A stretch of DNA of 64,000 nucleotides, from contig NC_133534.1 of NCBI RefSeq assembly GCF_048544455.1, positions 84,845,637 through 84,909,636 of the forward strand, written 5' to 3'. The position numbers and the translations under genes were made by a program. Source of the DNA: Silene latifolia (taxonomy: Eukaryota; Streptophyta; Magnoliopsida; Caryophyllales; Caryophyllaceae). This document shows positions 1-11,138 of this stretch, in pieces. The notes beneath the pieces were generated by a model that was not told the origin of the DNA, did no database searches, and saw only the letters and a program-made list of their open reading frames with translations. Each line of letters opens with the position of its first letter. Within the stretch, counting starts at the first letter, position 1.

Positions 1-3000
1 GGCTAGCCATACATCAAATCGTGGTGTATAGGGTCACAAAAGTGAAACCTCTTTTGTATCTTAACAAGTTTATATTCTTATTTAGAGTTTATGCACTTAA
101 TAGTCATAATTAAGTATAACTTTAAATCCAAAACTAGATTGAGTACACAATTACTCTATCTCTCGACATTATTGTTGCTAGTCGTCATATTCTAATCATC
201 TTATGTATCAAGTACAACGATGTAAACCACCACCGGTTTCTAATATTGACGAAGTAGTACTAGCAAAATTTATGTTTAATCAAATAAACATTTAAAGAAG
301 AAGGTCTCATTAGATGTCCCACAACTAACTTGTTGATTCTTCAATAATTTGGGGTAGTTTCCTTTCTCGTGTCTAACATTTAAGACAATGGAAACTTTAT
401 CGGTTGGGATTGATAGGTTTAGTATCGTCATTCTCAACAACTTTACCTTTAACATTACCTAGTATCAATTCCATTATTATCTTTACTTCTTGAACCTCGT
501 TCTCATCTTAACGGTTTAAGAGAATGCTCCCACTCATTTCAATGAGTCTTTGCTTTGAGAAGCAAAATTGAATTTATGAAGATTACTCTTCATTTGTTCG
601 TTTTAGTCTTAAAAACTTTCATTGAAGTGGTTGCGTTATTTTGGTCAATTACGAATTCTTGACAAAACTAATTACCAAAACAATTTTATCGCTTCGATGT
701 ACTTAATGCATTTAAGTACATGGAAAAACAATCCATTGCAAGTAGATGTGTTAGTCAAGAATCAAAAACCTGTTTGATAATGAATAACTTTAATCTATAC
801 TCTTTACAAGAGATCCTTAGCAATGGTTCATTTGAGGTTTTAGAAGCAAACTCATATTTGTCTTTAGTTACGATATTTTAATGGAGATTTGAATCAAAAA
901 CGAAATGATATCGTATATGAATTGTGGTAAAGAAATAGAACAATATAACAACGGAATAGTGGAAAACTTAACATTTATCGTTTTATTAATACTTGAAAAA
1001 CAAGTAAAGCATTTACATAGTGACCTCTACCCAACTATGATAAATGATTCCAAGACCCAAATTCATATCGACTTAGGCACGGGGTAGCCGATGAAACCTT
1101 CATCAATATAACTCGGTGGATTAACCTTTTAATCGATTCTACTTTTAGAACTCTTGGTCGATAAAATTACTCTAATATTTATCTATAGCCCAAAACACAT
1201 CAACAAGGGCACGGGGTAGCCGATGAAACCCTTATCAATTACTTTTGTTGAGTTCAATCCAAATTTCGAATAAATGTGTCCATTATCCAAACCCATATTA
1301 ATTTAGGCACGGGGTAGCCGATGAAACCCTCATCAACATGAATTCGGTGGATTAGACATTTATCACCCACTTCCCCTACGTAACAAGGTTTGTACCCCGG
1401 GGTAGCCGAGTGCACTCCCTCGCGAAATAGGTTTTCATGGTTTCTACTATTTGGTAAGGCTATGTCTCAATTGTTTGTTTTTAGCGAGAGGTCATGTCAA
1501 TTTATTATCTATCACGTTTTAAGTGAACTAAAGCGGTGAACTACGATAATTTGAATTGACACGGTCGATAAACTCGATAAAACAACAATGCATGTTTAGT
1601 TATGGCGATTTAGCGATGCATGTGACATAAAATAAAATGCAAGCATAAATAAATAAATCCTAGTATGGCCTTCCTAGAATAGAAAAACTATTTAACTATT
1701 ACATATTCGGAAACCAACTCCATTGGTCCCTTGAACTTCGGTTGTGGCACGCATCTCGAGGTAACACCGTCTTTATGTATCGCCATTCTTGAAGAAATCC
1801 GTCTTTGGAAACTCCGGAATGAATAAAATTACATAATAAATTACATAATTTCCTATTATACATTTGTAACTAAAATAAAATAAATCTATTAAATTACAAA
1901 ACGGTGATACGAGATCACAATAAAAATTACAACCGAATCGATATTCCCATACATTTCGGGAAATACCAATTAAAATCTAAGGCCATACTAAGTAAAATTA
2001 CATAATTAAAATTATGACTATCATAAAGAAAATGCAGCATTATAATATGTATGAACATGCTCAATTTTATGCTAAATCGCCTTTAATTAGCCAATATCGT
2101 ATATTACTCGGTTTTTACGGATTTGCGTGATTTCAACATTTTATAATCACAAAAATACATAAACTCATATTTATGCACTAGTTAATTACCCTAACCACTT
2201 AGGACTCAAAATATAGTCTTCACTAATAATTTGACCATAATTAACCTTTATTTACAAAATTGTTCATAAATGGACCAAAAATTACAAAAATAAGCTATTT
2301 AACTTCAAATAAATCCAAAAATTTCAAATAAATTCAAAATTCAAAATTTAAATTCATGAACATTCTGGAAAATTCCATGACACTCATAATGTTCAAAATT
2401 TTAGGTTAAAAATTTCGAAATTTTTTTTTTTTTCCGGAAAAACAATGTTGCGGTTTATCAATTTATAATAAAATAATCATAAAAACATGGAAAAATTATT
2501 TTAATTAACTTTTCAATTTTAGATCTGAAAAAGATAATAAAATGCAACATTAGACGTTTTTCCTAAGTCATAGATTATGTTTTATTAATTTCCAACTAAT
2601 AATGTCACTATTTATGCTATTTTTCTTCCAAAAATTCATAAATCATGCTAAAAGACTTCTATATAGCCAATTATTTTACACACATCTTTTAAAATTGCAT
2701 GTGACAACATATTAATTTTCTATGACCAGATTCGAAATTTAACTCATATTAACCTATTTTTCACTTAAATCCGAATTTAATAATGAAAAATTCATTTTTC
2801 GAGCATAACAAGTCCAAAAATTATGAAAATTTACAGGTTATCTCAAAATAATATATGTAACAACATATCCAAAAACCAAGTGAAAATTCGAAGTATAGCT
2901 ATTTTTAGACCAAAAATGACATTTTTACTCACAAAATCACATTTAAATGCCATTATAGTAAATTATGAACAATAAAAATCCGAAAAATTAACCAAAATAT

Positions 3001-3140
3001 CCTAAAACACTTTAGGACCAGAAATATTAACATGCATGTAATAATTTCGTGATATATCATAATAACACAAATTTTACAAGTTTTATTTGTTATTCATATA
3101 ACTTGGAAAAACTTTTAACCAATTTGCATGCAAACAACCG
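1..3140 (-). other. C1 interior, non-coding
   Basis: Very AT-rich sequence with no frame longer than about 60 codons and no gag, protease, integrase or RT motif on either strand. A related interior would normally begin gag within a few hundred bases of the primer site. The only structured part is the short repeat series at 1076-1410. Confidence 0.55.
1076..1410. repeat. Dispersed short repeat, motif GGCACGGGGTAGCCGATGAA
   Basis: Near-identical 23-bp units begin at 1076, 1208 and 1306, each followed by ACC and an AT-rich CATCAA stretch. A fourth, shorter relative (CCCCGGGGTAGCCGAG) starts at 1395. Spacing is about 130, 100 and 90 bp. The units are GC-rich in an AT-rich background. Function unknown. 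Confidence 0.7.
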
Positions 3141-3157
3141 TGGCTCTTGATACCGAT
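3141..3157 (-). other. C1 primer-binding site (tRNA-Met type, diverged)
   Basis: On the minus strand the bases next to the LTR read GGTATCAAGAGCC, close to the common plant site TGGTATCAGAGCC that pairs with initiator tRNA-Met. It fixes the orientation and shows that 3158-4429 is a 5' LTR. Confidence 0.6.
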
Positions 3158-4429
3158 TGAAAGAAATGTAGATTCATATACATACTAACATACTCATATA
3201 TGTTAAATTAATTTGTCATAAAATTAAATACGGATTTTATGCATGCAAACAAATAAACAAAAAGAGAAGAAATCATATTCTTACAATGGATGATTCGGTT
3301 TTATGGGCACAAAAGAGATCTCCTTCTCTTTTGTTCTTGAGCTTTCCAAATGGAAGAACAAGGATTCAAGTGTAGAATCCCTCCCAAAAGCATATACCCA
3401 AGGAATACATCTTAATAAACCAATACTATTTAGATCTAGTAATAATAATGGTTTTTCAATAAAATTGATACAAATAAATTGTATTTGAGCTCTTGATTAT
3501 TTTCGGTCAAGAGGTGATGATATTGTGAGTTTATTTCTCTAGAATTCTCATAAATGGTAGAGAGCATGTTTATTTTCTTACACTAGAAAAATTTTTGTAT
3601 TCTATGAATGAATTAATTGAAAAAGAAAAACTCCTTTTCTTTCCATAGGGTGGCCGAAATTTTTGGCTTGGGTAGGATGCCCAATACCTTTTAATTTTGC
3701 TCTTCTCAAAAGCTTAGGTATGCATGCCTACTAGCTAGCTTTCATCATTGTGTTTATACTTAAACAAATAACACAATTTCCACTAACTCCCTCTTAATAT
3801 TTCGGCACTTATAAAATGGAAGGTCCATTTTATATTTTGTCATTTGTCAATTTTGTCACATGTTACATGTTACATGACATGTTACAATGTAATGTATTTT
3901 TATCATATTAAAATCAACGTATTAATAAAAATACGTCATATACAAAAATCGACTTAGTAATTCATAATTACTTGTACCAAAATATTTTACCAATTTATAA
4001 ATCACAATAAATTGTATTTATAATAATTCATTCAATTCTTTTGTTTCCTTAAACAATAATTTCATCTGAGCAATGATACAATTCGATTACTCAGACCGTA
4101 TCTCATTTAATCATATTTACAATAAGATACGTAAATTATACTCACAAAATCATCCGTCAATTTTAAGCAATTTAATTAACTCGTATCGGTATACGTTTAA
4201 TTAAATAATCAATTAAGAGTATTTCCCTATAGGTATGACCTAAGGGGATCAACTGATCACCACCGTCGCACGACAGTAATGTCAAACTCTAGTCAGCCAA
4301 TCATTACCGATATATGTTGACCAGTTGACAGTAACAAAATTACTTCCCAATTGTATTCTTTAAAATGAGATTTAATAATGATATTTAAATCATATGATCG
4401 CACTATTGTTGAGGACACATTTCCCAACA
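3158..4429 (-). repeat. C1 5' LTR (1272 bp)
   Basis: Bounded by TG...CA on the minus strand and aligned along its length with 61968-63233 (C2). Both copies share the edges, the CATGTTACATGTTACATG-like stretch, and the terminal TGTTGGGAAATGTGTCC. No protein-coding frame is evident. Confidence 0.8.
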
Positions 4430-4458
4430 AAAGGGTCCCTAAAAGGACGGGTATTACA
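4430..4458 (-). repeat. G1 3' LTR stub
   Basis: These 29 bp match the outer end of the G1 5' LTR at 11011-11039 (AAAGGGTCCCTAAAAGGACG and onward to ATTACA). They end exactly where the C1 LTR begins, showing that C1 landed in the G1 3' LTR. Confidence 0.85.
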
Positions 4459-5062
4459 GTCTTCCCCCCTTAAAAAGAACTTCGTCCCCGAAGTTCAACT
4501 CACCTATCTCCCGCTCCAGACACGGAAACAACACGACCTCACCAATCCTCCCGCTCAAACCATTACTCCTTGGAAATACCATCCCCCCCCATGTCATCAT
4601 CATCACCGTCCACACTTATACCTATCGACTCTTACCACTATCATGCAAGCATTATCACCATTGATTGTCACTCTTACATGTATGCATCAATTCCTACTAA
4701 TGATTATGTATCAAACATCGACTTTGCCGTATGAGCCAACACAAACAACCATCGGTCGTCATGTGACAACAATTCGTCAACCCAAAACGTAACTCATATC
4801 AACCTCATATTGCACAATTAACATCACCGTGTTACTCGATTCATTCTATCACTTTCACTACAACGCATGAATTACTCCACAAACGAGGTAACCAATTGCA
4901 CTTCATACAAGTAAAGTAACTAAGGTACTAGAAAATTTTACAATTGAACAACAAAACCTTATAAGCAACCAAAACATAATTTCGAAATCAGCCTTTTATT
5001 TCGCGATAATTTTCGCGACATTACTCTTCCCCTCTAAAAAGGAACTTCGTCCCCGAAGTTCA
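4459..5062 (-). other. G1 polypurine tract and its duplicate
   Basis: Next to the 3' LTR stub the minus strand is purine-rich (TTTTTAAGGGGGGAAGAC), the expected plus-strand primer tract. The adjoining block with the palindrome AACTTCG-TCCC-CGAAGTT (4480-4497) recurs about 560 bp away at about 5027-5062, with its own purine tract. The sequence between them is AT-rich and non-coding. Confidence 0.55.
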
Positions 5063-5481
5063 CCACCAAAATTACTACACATATTACCTATTATTTGCCT
5101 CATAACATTAAAGAAAACCATATTATTTATTATGGACATTACTCGCTAACTATATACTCGTTAAATTAGAAATCATACACAAGCCACCGGAATAACTAGC
5201 CGCTGTCTAGAAGGCAGGTTAAAATGGTATGCACAAACGTATGAGAAGATGTAATTCCGGTAATGAGATAAGAACAAGGCGGATGCAACATTTAAACAAA
5301 AGAATCTATCACTGGTTCATTAGCTGGTATAAATATGCATAGAAAACTCAAGCACGACTTCCAACATAGCGAATTAACGGTTCAACGATGTTACTAAGCA
5401 CTAACAACCACGTTAAATATGAAACTTGCAATTATAAAACAATTGAACATTTTTAATTTTCGAAAACCTCCTGTAACAGTG

Positions 5482-5632
5482 CTACTCGATCGAGTATGTA
5501 GCGGTACTCGATCGAGTGCCATGCTACTCGATCGAGTGTCCTGGCTACTCGATCGAGTAGCCTACGTGTCAGAATGCTTTCTATCCCTCCTTCCTGCAGC
5601 TACTCGATAGAGTACGGGGTACTCTGTCGAGT
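5482..5632. repeat. G1 array of TACTCGATCGAGTA palindromes (3' interior)
   Basis: Six perfect or near-perfect copies of the 14-bp palindrome TACTCGATCGAGTA in 150 bp, the last two degenerate. It lies downstream of G1 ORF3 on the minus strand. Further arrays of the same motif lie at 8561-8635 and in the LTR at 10834-10930. Confidence 0.85.
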
Positions 5633-5872
5633 ACCTACAGGCCAAGGTGTCCTATAAAACTTGTCGTATCCCACATCCGTAAACATAGTCGTCATATAAC
5701 TTGAGTCGGGATGATTTCCCGACCCCCAACACAATCCTGCAACGTAGTTAAGCGACAAATCCGGCCTTATGGCCAACAATAAAAGTCCAAAATCAAAGTC
5801 TCCACAAAATCAACCATCAAAGTCTAACCATCCTACCAATACTACTAAAAACAAAGATAATAACAAGGAGTA

Positions 5873-7452
5873 TCACTCCTGCTGCTGCTGCTCAAACATC
5901 ACCTCATCATCACCACCGCCGCCAGAAGTACCTTCTCCCGATGTCCCAATCCCCGCATCCACTCCTGCTCCTGCCCCTGGGCCCACGTACCATGGGGTCA
6001 AGCCACCGTAGGCAAAGGACTGAGGTGTCCCCCACGCCGACTGATCCACCCCGTAGGAATGGAAAACCCCTGAGTAGTCCCCAACTCCACTCCACCACAC
6101 CGGATGCGGTCCCTCCGTCCCTATCCCCTGAGCGTACGCCATCTCGTGCATGTTCCGGAGTGTCAAGGTAGATGACACTCTCTCCGCCAAGTAGCTGGAT
6201 CGTGTCTCCGGGGTGTCGAGGTAAGGGTAGCATGGAAAAGGCTGCTGCTGCTGTGGTGCCTCCGGCCGTGGCCTAGTCTCTGAGGTCCTCTCCCTCACTC
6301 GACGGGGTCCTCTCCCCAACCTAGGTCTCTCCACTGCCACGACCGATGCATTCTCGCCCTTTGTCGGCTCCGGTATCACCTCGAGAATGGTGTCGTCGAT
6401 GAGGTAGGTCTGCAGCTGGCGGGGTCTATCATCCTCCTCCTCCTTCTCCCCATCATCGGAGTCCCACCGTCACTACCGTCGGCTCCAAGGGCTCCGTGGG
6501 TGGGAGGTGCTCAGGAGCTGGGATCTTCATCCAACTCATGCCCCACACCCTCCAAGCTAGGCCACCGTCAGCCAAAGTCCTTAACCATTTCAGGTCGAGA
6601 TAGTATTCGCGGTCCATAGTGGGCACTGGGGTAACTAGCGGCACGTACTCCGAAGAAGCCTCGAAAGAGGTTAGTTTTTCAGCTAACCGTGTGGCGATAG
6701 CGCCACAACTCAAGTACCGGGTTGAGGCAGTAGCCATCAAGGCAAGGGCGGCACAGACCATGGAAGGAGCATTGAATACCACTTTCCTGGTCCGCTCCGG
6801 GTTCAAGTAGGACATCAGAAGTAACACCTGATGGTTGTTGAGCTTACTGATATCCTTTCTGTCATAAATGAGGTTTGAAAGAGAACGGAGAAAGACCCTC
6901 AAGGTAACATGCTGAACGTCATTAATCAGCATGTTGCTTGAGGTAGGGGCTGGTTTCCCGGTCAAGCAAGGCATTAGGCGGCAGACGCCGCACTCAGCTG
7001 GGATGTCGGTGATAGAACCCTTGGGAGGCTTGGCCAACCCAAGGTGAGAGGCAAACAAATCCATAGTCAACAGAAAGCTGGTATTCATCAATCTAAACTC
7101 AACGATGACCGGCTCTTTGGTCATAGCTAAAGGAGCTCATGAACTCCAAAGTAAGAAAAGGGTAAGTGTGTTTCCTCAGCCTATACAAACCCATAAGACC
7201 TAAGGTCTCAAAAATGTGACGGACATCCGTCTCTATCTCCAACTCCTCCAACGAAGTAGTGTCTATACACCTCGTAGGTCTCATTTTGCGTTTTTGTAAG
7301 GCTACAAAACGCTCCCTCTGCTTGAAATCAACAAAAACAACTGAAGGGTATTCTGGAACTGCGGGTACCACAGGTCCACTCCCTTCCCCCATCTCAGGTG
7401 GGTTACCCCTCCCCCTTTTACTTTGGCGGATTCCAAGGTTCAGTCTCGGCAT
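5873..7452 (-). pseudogene. G1 ORF3, ATHILA-type third ORF (broken)
   Basis: Three overlapping or adjacent minus-strand open stretches of about 130, 220 and 170 codons make up one ORF3-like region. The chosen start, ATG at 7452, reads MPRLNLGIRQSKRG. The N-terminal part contains EYPSVVFVDF, HTYPFLTLEFMSSF and later FRLMNTSFLLTMDLFASHLG, matching positions of the F1 and F2 ORF3 proteins (YPEVTFIS, YPSLTLEFLSSL, FRLANVSRRISF). The C-terminal part is rich in proline, glycine and glutamine and ends with an acidic, Q-rich tail. Family knowledge: this resembles the Pfam ATHILA ORF-1 family of unknown function. No signal peptide, membrane segment or catalytic motif is visible. It is broken in about two or three places. 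It is the only coding region of G1. Confidence 0.65.
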
Positions 7453-8359
7453 CTGCTTTAGGCATATGTTCAAGCAACTTGTATAAACATGCAAATATTT
7501 ATTTCATGTAATTTGAATTCAACATACTCAGTTAGACACACCAATAAACCAACAACTTTTAGCATGTGAAGCACATAATTTATGCCGTTAACTTTGAATA
7601 TTAAGCTAAGTACATACGTTCACCAGCAGTTTCCAAAATTTGACATACAAGCTCAGATTATTACTATTCATAAGCCACAGCTGTGAAAGAAACTATCATG
7701 GTGATTACATATGCTCAACAAATTCGAATATCCTAGCATGATTCTAAGGTTATTCTAAACACACTTCTAATCACATGTGAGGCATTCTTACTAGTTCATG
7801 GGGAAGATTAATTTGGAACATATCATTATTACCCTTCAATATTATGAACAACAATTCACTTAAAATTTTCAGACGGTAATTACAGCTGTGATAATTTTGG
7901 CATATTTTCATCAATTATCGTTTCTACTATCATATTGAAGTTCAACTTATACTTATAATGTCTTTCACAACACCAATTTTCCAATTATAATTCACGAATT
8001 TCCATTTGAGGCACTTTTAAGACGGAGTTTTAAGGCAACTTTCTAAGGTAAAATCATCAAAATCTATCCTCCAACATGATATAAACAATACTTAAGGCTC
8101 AATTCTACCATCTAACCATTGTAAAACAACCAAAAATCGATTTCAATTTAAGAGACCCTAGAAATTTCGGGTTCAAATTTTGCAATTTCTAATCTAATTT
8201 ACAGTAATTGGTCACCAACAAACATGGAAAGAAGGCATGTGAATCATGTTTCAACAATTAAAAGCACCAAATTGATCATAATAATCGAAATTTCAGATTG
8301 TTTCACTTCTCTAATACATTCAAAACAATAAATCGTGTAAATTAAGAAGGATAGCATAC
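7453..8359 (-). other. Candidate leader intron upstream of G1 ORF3
   Basis: On the minus strand a donor AAG|GTATGC lies at 8359 and an acceptor AAAGCAG directly precedes the ORF3 ATG at 7452. The 907 bp between are AT-rich and non-coding. The layout (short exon, intron, AG next to ATG) parallels F2 at 32463-32789. Splice sites are inferred from consensus only. Confidence 0.4.
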
Positions 8360-8483
8360 CTTGATTGATTAACAAAGTAAAGAAACGAAATTAAGCAAGG
8401 AAATTAACCCAAGAATCACCACTTAACCCAAGAGTATGAGAGGATTTGAGAGGAATAAGGATTTAGGAGGAACTTAGGGGTTT

Positions 8484-8635
8484 CGAAATATAGGGAATAA
8501 GAGGAAGAAATAGAAAGATTAGGGGTTTTAGAAATCCTGTAGGATTCGCTGTACAGTAACCTACTCGATCGAGTGTCTGGGGTACTCGATCGAGTACCAC
8601 CCTACTCGATCGAGTAGGAGCTAAATCATCGAGTA
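8484..8635 (-). promoter_or_regulatory. Candidate internal promoter of G1 ORF3: palindrome array plus TATA-like site
   Basis: Three TACTCGATCGAGTA-type palindromes (8561-8635) lie upstream, on the minus strand, of a TATATTT box at about 8484-8490. That box lies about 125 bp before the candidate intron donor at 8359. The same motif plus TATA order occurs in the G1 LTR. Confidence 0.45.
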
Positions 8636-9740
8636 TCTGCAGGAATGTTCCCCACATCCCGACATCATAGCTTCCTAACTAGATCGAGTGAGGTCTACTC
8701 GGTCTAGTAAACACCCGCACTCGGTCAAGTTTAGTTAAGTACTCGGTCAAAGTACGAAGTAAATCAAAGATACCTGCAAAACAACACCGCGTGTCGATTC
8801 CAAACTAAGTTCGGAATTCGGCACTAATTATCACCTTCGATCACGTTTTACCATCATTACTCACGCACAACGTATCGCCTTACTAACAAGGCGTATGCCA
8901 CTTTACGCTACACAACTACCCCACTCGGTTCACCTGCTACCGAATGTTCCATAAACATATTCACGTCATCATATTGTACTTGAACTTACTATACATGTTA
9001 CTACTAAACTCATGTTCACTCCAATTTGAAGCATATAATTCACATCAATTCTTTCTTTCGCTTATCACATAAATACACACTTTTCAAACAATTGTTCAAT
9101 CATGTCTTACATTCTATCCTAAGCAATTCATCTTGCACGAATTAAATATTACGCAGCGGAAAAATTCCAACCAACGAATAAGGCATAAATGCATTATTAT
9201 ATGCTATGACTCGAATTATGACTCAACCATACTATAACTATTACCATAGAAATTACTATAGGATTTATAAACTCGTATATGACTCCCGTCATTATTAACT
9301 TATAGCAAACACCTACGATTTCAATATTCATGTCACAACATTCAATTCCACATTTTCACGTATCTTTGGCACATAAACTTCCGTCACATAACTCATAACC
9401 ATCGTATGAACTCACTAATCATTCTAAAAACTCCACTAATTTCACCGATGATTACTAAACGCGGCCCAAATACCACTATCACACCCCTATTAACCCTAAC
9501 AAAGACTTAACCGGAGGTAGCTCCAGCACAATCAACATACATATCACACATAGACACACGGACTCCACATTCCCATACCATGTGACTGGCTTAAGTGTCA
9601 TGGGGCCAAGATTTTGAAATGAGGGCGCCTACTCACCCAAAACCTAGCATCAGCTGGGGCTCCCATTACACATACACCAGGTTCATTTTATTAGACTCCC
9701 CATGTTCATTTTTTTTTTTGTTACAGGTTCCAAAATCGTC
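8636..9740 (-). other. G1 5' leader, non-coding
   Basis: Region between primer site and the ORF3 promoter array. It holds degenerate copies of the palindrome at about 8675-8755 (TCGGTCAAG/TAGATCGAGT forms) and a T10 run near 9709. No gag-like frame is present, although gag would normally start here. Confidence 0.55.
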
Positions 9741-9752
9741 GCTCTGATACCA
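9741..9752 (-). other. G1 primer-binding site (tRNA-Met)
   Basis: The minus strand reads TGGTATCAGAGC three bases inside the LTR edge at 9756, a full match to the plant initiator tRNA-Met site. It defines 9756-11039 as the 5' LTR. Confidence 0.85.
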
Positions 9753-9755
9753 CTT

Positions 9756-11039
9756 TGTAACACCCCCATATTCAGAGGAGCCTTATCCAGGCCTTCCTTA
9801 GCATATAAGGGCGCTACCATCTCGGTTGCCCAAGGACAGTAATAATCAAACGTCAATAAAGGAACTACAATATTGTATTACAAGTGATTTAAACCAACAA
9901 GCTATATAAAAGATACAACTCAGAGACTACTCGCTATGACTATCAAAACTCGTGAAGACTCATCCCCGTCTGGACTCCAGCTATCAACAACATCAACACC
10001 TGCTAAGACCGACTGCTCACCATAAGGGATCACGGCAGACACATAACAAACAAACAACCACACAAGGTCAGTACTGAGATACGACACAACAATAACAACT
10101 ACAACTATCAACACAATACGATGCTAGCAGTCTCACACACACACTCACGACAAACCAACCAACCTCTGTCACTGACTGTCCACTGGACCAGTCCTGCCAG
10201 TGGGGGACCGCAGCCGTACCCACCAAATCCCCGCTCATCATGCCGAGCGATAACCCTGTCCATTAATGTGCACATCCCCTTCCGTGGCGGGTTCCACGAA
10301 GGGCGAAACTAGGGCGTGAAGCCACTCCCGCAAGTGACCCCACTCAGCCGAGACGTATCTCGAGAACCAGAGACGACAACCACTATCACAACCATAGCCA
10401 TCACAATACAATTAAGACATTAACGATCACAATACAACTACAACGACCGACACACTAGACCATCTACAGAAACTGAGTAGGCGAAACTACCTTTAAGCAA
10501 CCGCAACCAATCCATGCCGACAGACAACCTGTCCAGCGACCAAGCAACGCCTATAACCACAATACAATTCTATATTACTAACAAGCAACCCTAACTATGA
10601 AGAACAAGGACACGGATGATGATTATGACATACCTATTAGGGAGGAAACTCAGCAAGAGACCGCTACCCGACCCAAGAGGCGCTCTCCTAAAGCACAAGG
10701 ATCATTAAAAGGCTTCCATGGAGGTTTTGAGGTGAAGGGAAGGGAAAGAGGCGACTGAAGGATAGGAGGAAAGTGGCGGAAGTGATTTGCGGATTTAACA
10801 AAATGCGATATAAAACCCTCGCTGAAAACTCGGTACTCGATCGAGTACCCAACATACTCGATCGAGTAGCCCCCTACTCGATCGAGTAACCTAACTACTC
10901 GATCGAGTAGCCTCTACTCTATCGTGTACCACTCTTAACACGCACCCAAAGATGGTTTTGGCACACTTTTCTAAGACTATTCCCGATCCCAAGGTCAGTC
11001 AACGCTGGTCAAAGGGTCCCTAAAAGGACGGGTATTACA
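9756..11039 (-). repeat. G1 5' LTR (1284 bp)
   Basis: TGTAATACCC...GGGTGTTACA on the minus strand. It contains the palindrome array 10834-10930 and a TATA-like TTTTATATC at about 10808-10815 immediately downstream. The outer edge matches the stub at 4430-4458. The neighbour at 11040 is G2 LTR sequence. Confidence 0.85.
10808..10930 (-). promoter_or_regulatory. G1 LTR promoter region: four palindromes plus TATA
   Basis: Four perfect TACTCGATCGAGTA-type palindromes and one degenerate copy in about 100 bp, with a TATA-like TTTATAT about 20 bp downstream on the minus strand. Matches the arrangement upstream of G1 ORF3. Confidence 0.55.
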
Positions 11040-11130
11040 GTTTTAATATGGTCCAATCTGATTTATAATTAGATAAACCATTGTATGAGTTAATGGACCC
11101 GAAACCCACTTATAAGCCCTCTCTTATAAA

Positions 11131-11138
11131 TACAAAAC
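11131..11138 (+). promoter_or_regulatory. G2 LTR TATA box
   Basis: CTCTTATAAATACAAAACCC, a strong plant-type TATA element about 2.1 kb before the LTR end. Confidence 0.55.

Larger units (their letters stand above)
1..4429 (-). mobile_element. C1: Ty1/copia-type LTR element, 5' part (continues left of window)
   Basis: A minus-strand LTR element. Its 5' LTR occupies 3158-4429, a tRNA-Met-like primer site lies just inside it, and non-coding interior runs to the window edge. Read on the minus strand the LTR opens TGTTGGGAAATG and closes with CTTTCA, the usual TG...CA ends. A second copy of the same family (C2) lies at 61968-64000. C1 sits inside the 3' LTR of G1: 29 bp of that LTR remain at 4430-4458. 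The other end is outside the window, so neither the target-site duplication nor LTR-LTR age can be read. About 3.1 kb of interior without gag suggests a non-autonomous or large-leader derivative. The copia assignment rests on LTR style, primer site and the PPT seen in C2, not on a coding domain. Confidence 0.75.
4430..11039 (-). mobile_element. G1: gypsy-like LTR element with ORF3 only, no gag or pol
   Basis: Minus-strand element. Its 5' LTR is 9756-11039, the primer site 9741-9752, the interior 4459-9755, and a 29-bp stub of the 3' LTR (4430-4458) precedes the C1 insertion. LTR ends read TGTAATACCC...GGGTGTTACA, a form common in chromovirus-type Ty3/gypsy elements. The only coding region is an ATHILA-type ORF3 at 5873-7452. 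No gag, protease, RT or integrase motif occurs on either strand, so it must have relied on proteins from another element. It is broken (a few lesions in ORF3 plus the C1 insertion). Age from LTR pairs cannot be read here. Confidence 0.75.

Noticed and set aside
4394-6171. Plus-strand frames of 60-130 codons in G1
   Set aside because: They run across the C1/G1 border or lie antisense to G1 ORF3, are low in complexity and match no domain.
5482-10930. CRISPR-like array from evenly repeated palindromes
   Set aside because: Units are 14 bp, spacing is irregular, spacers are not unique protospacer-like segments, and the sequence is plant nuclear.
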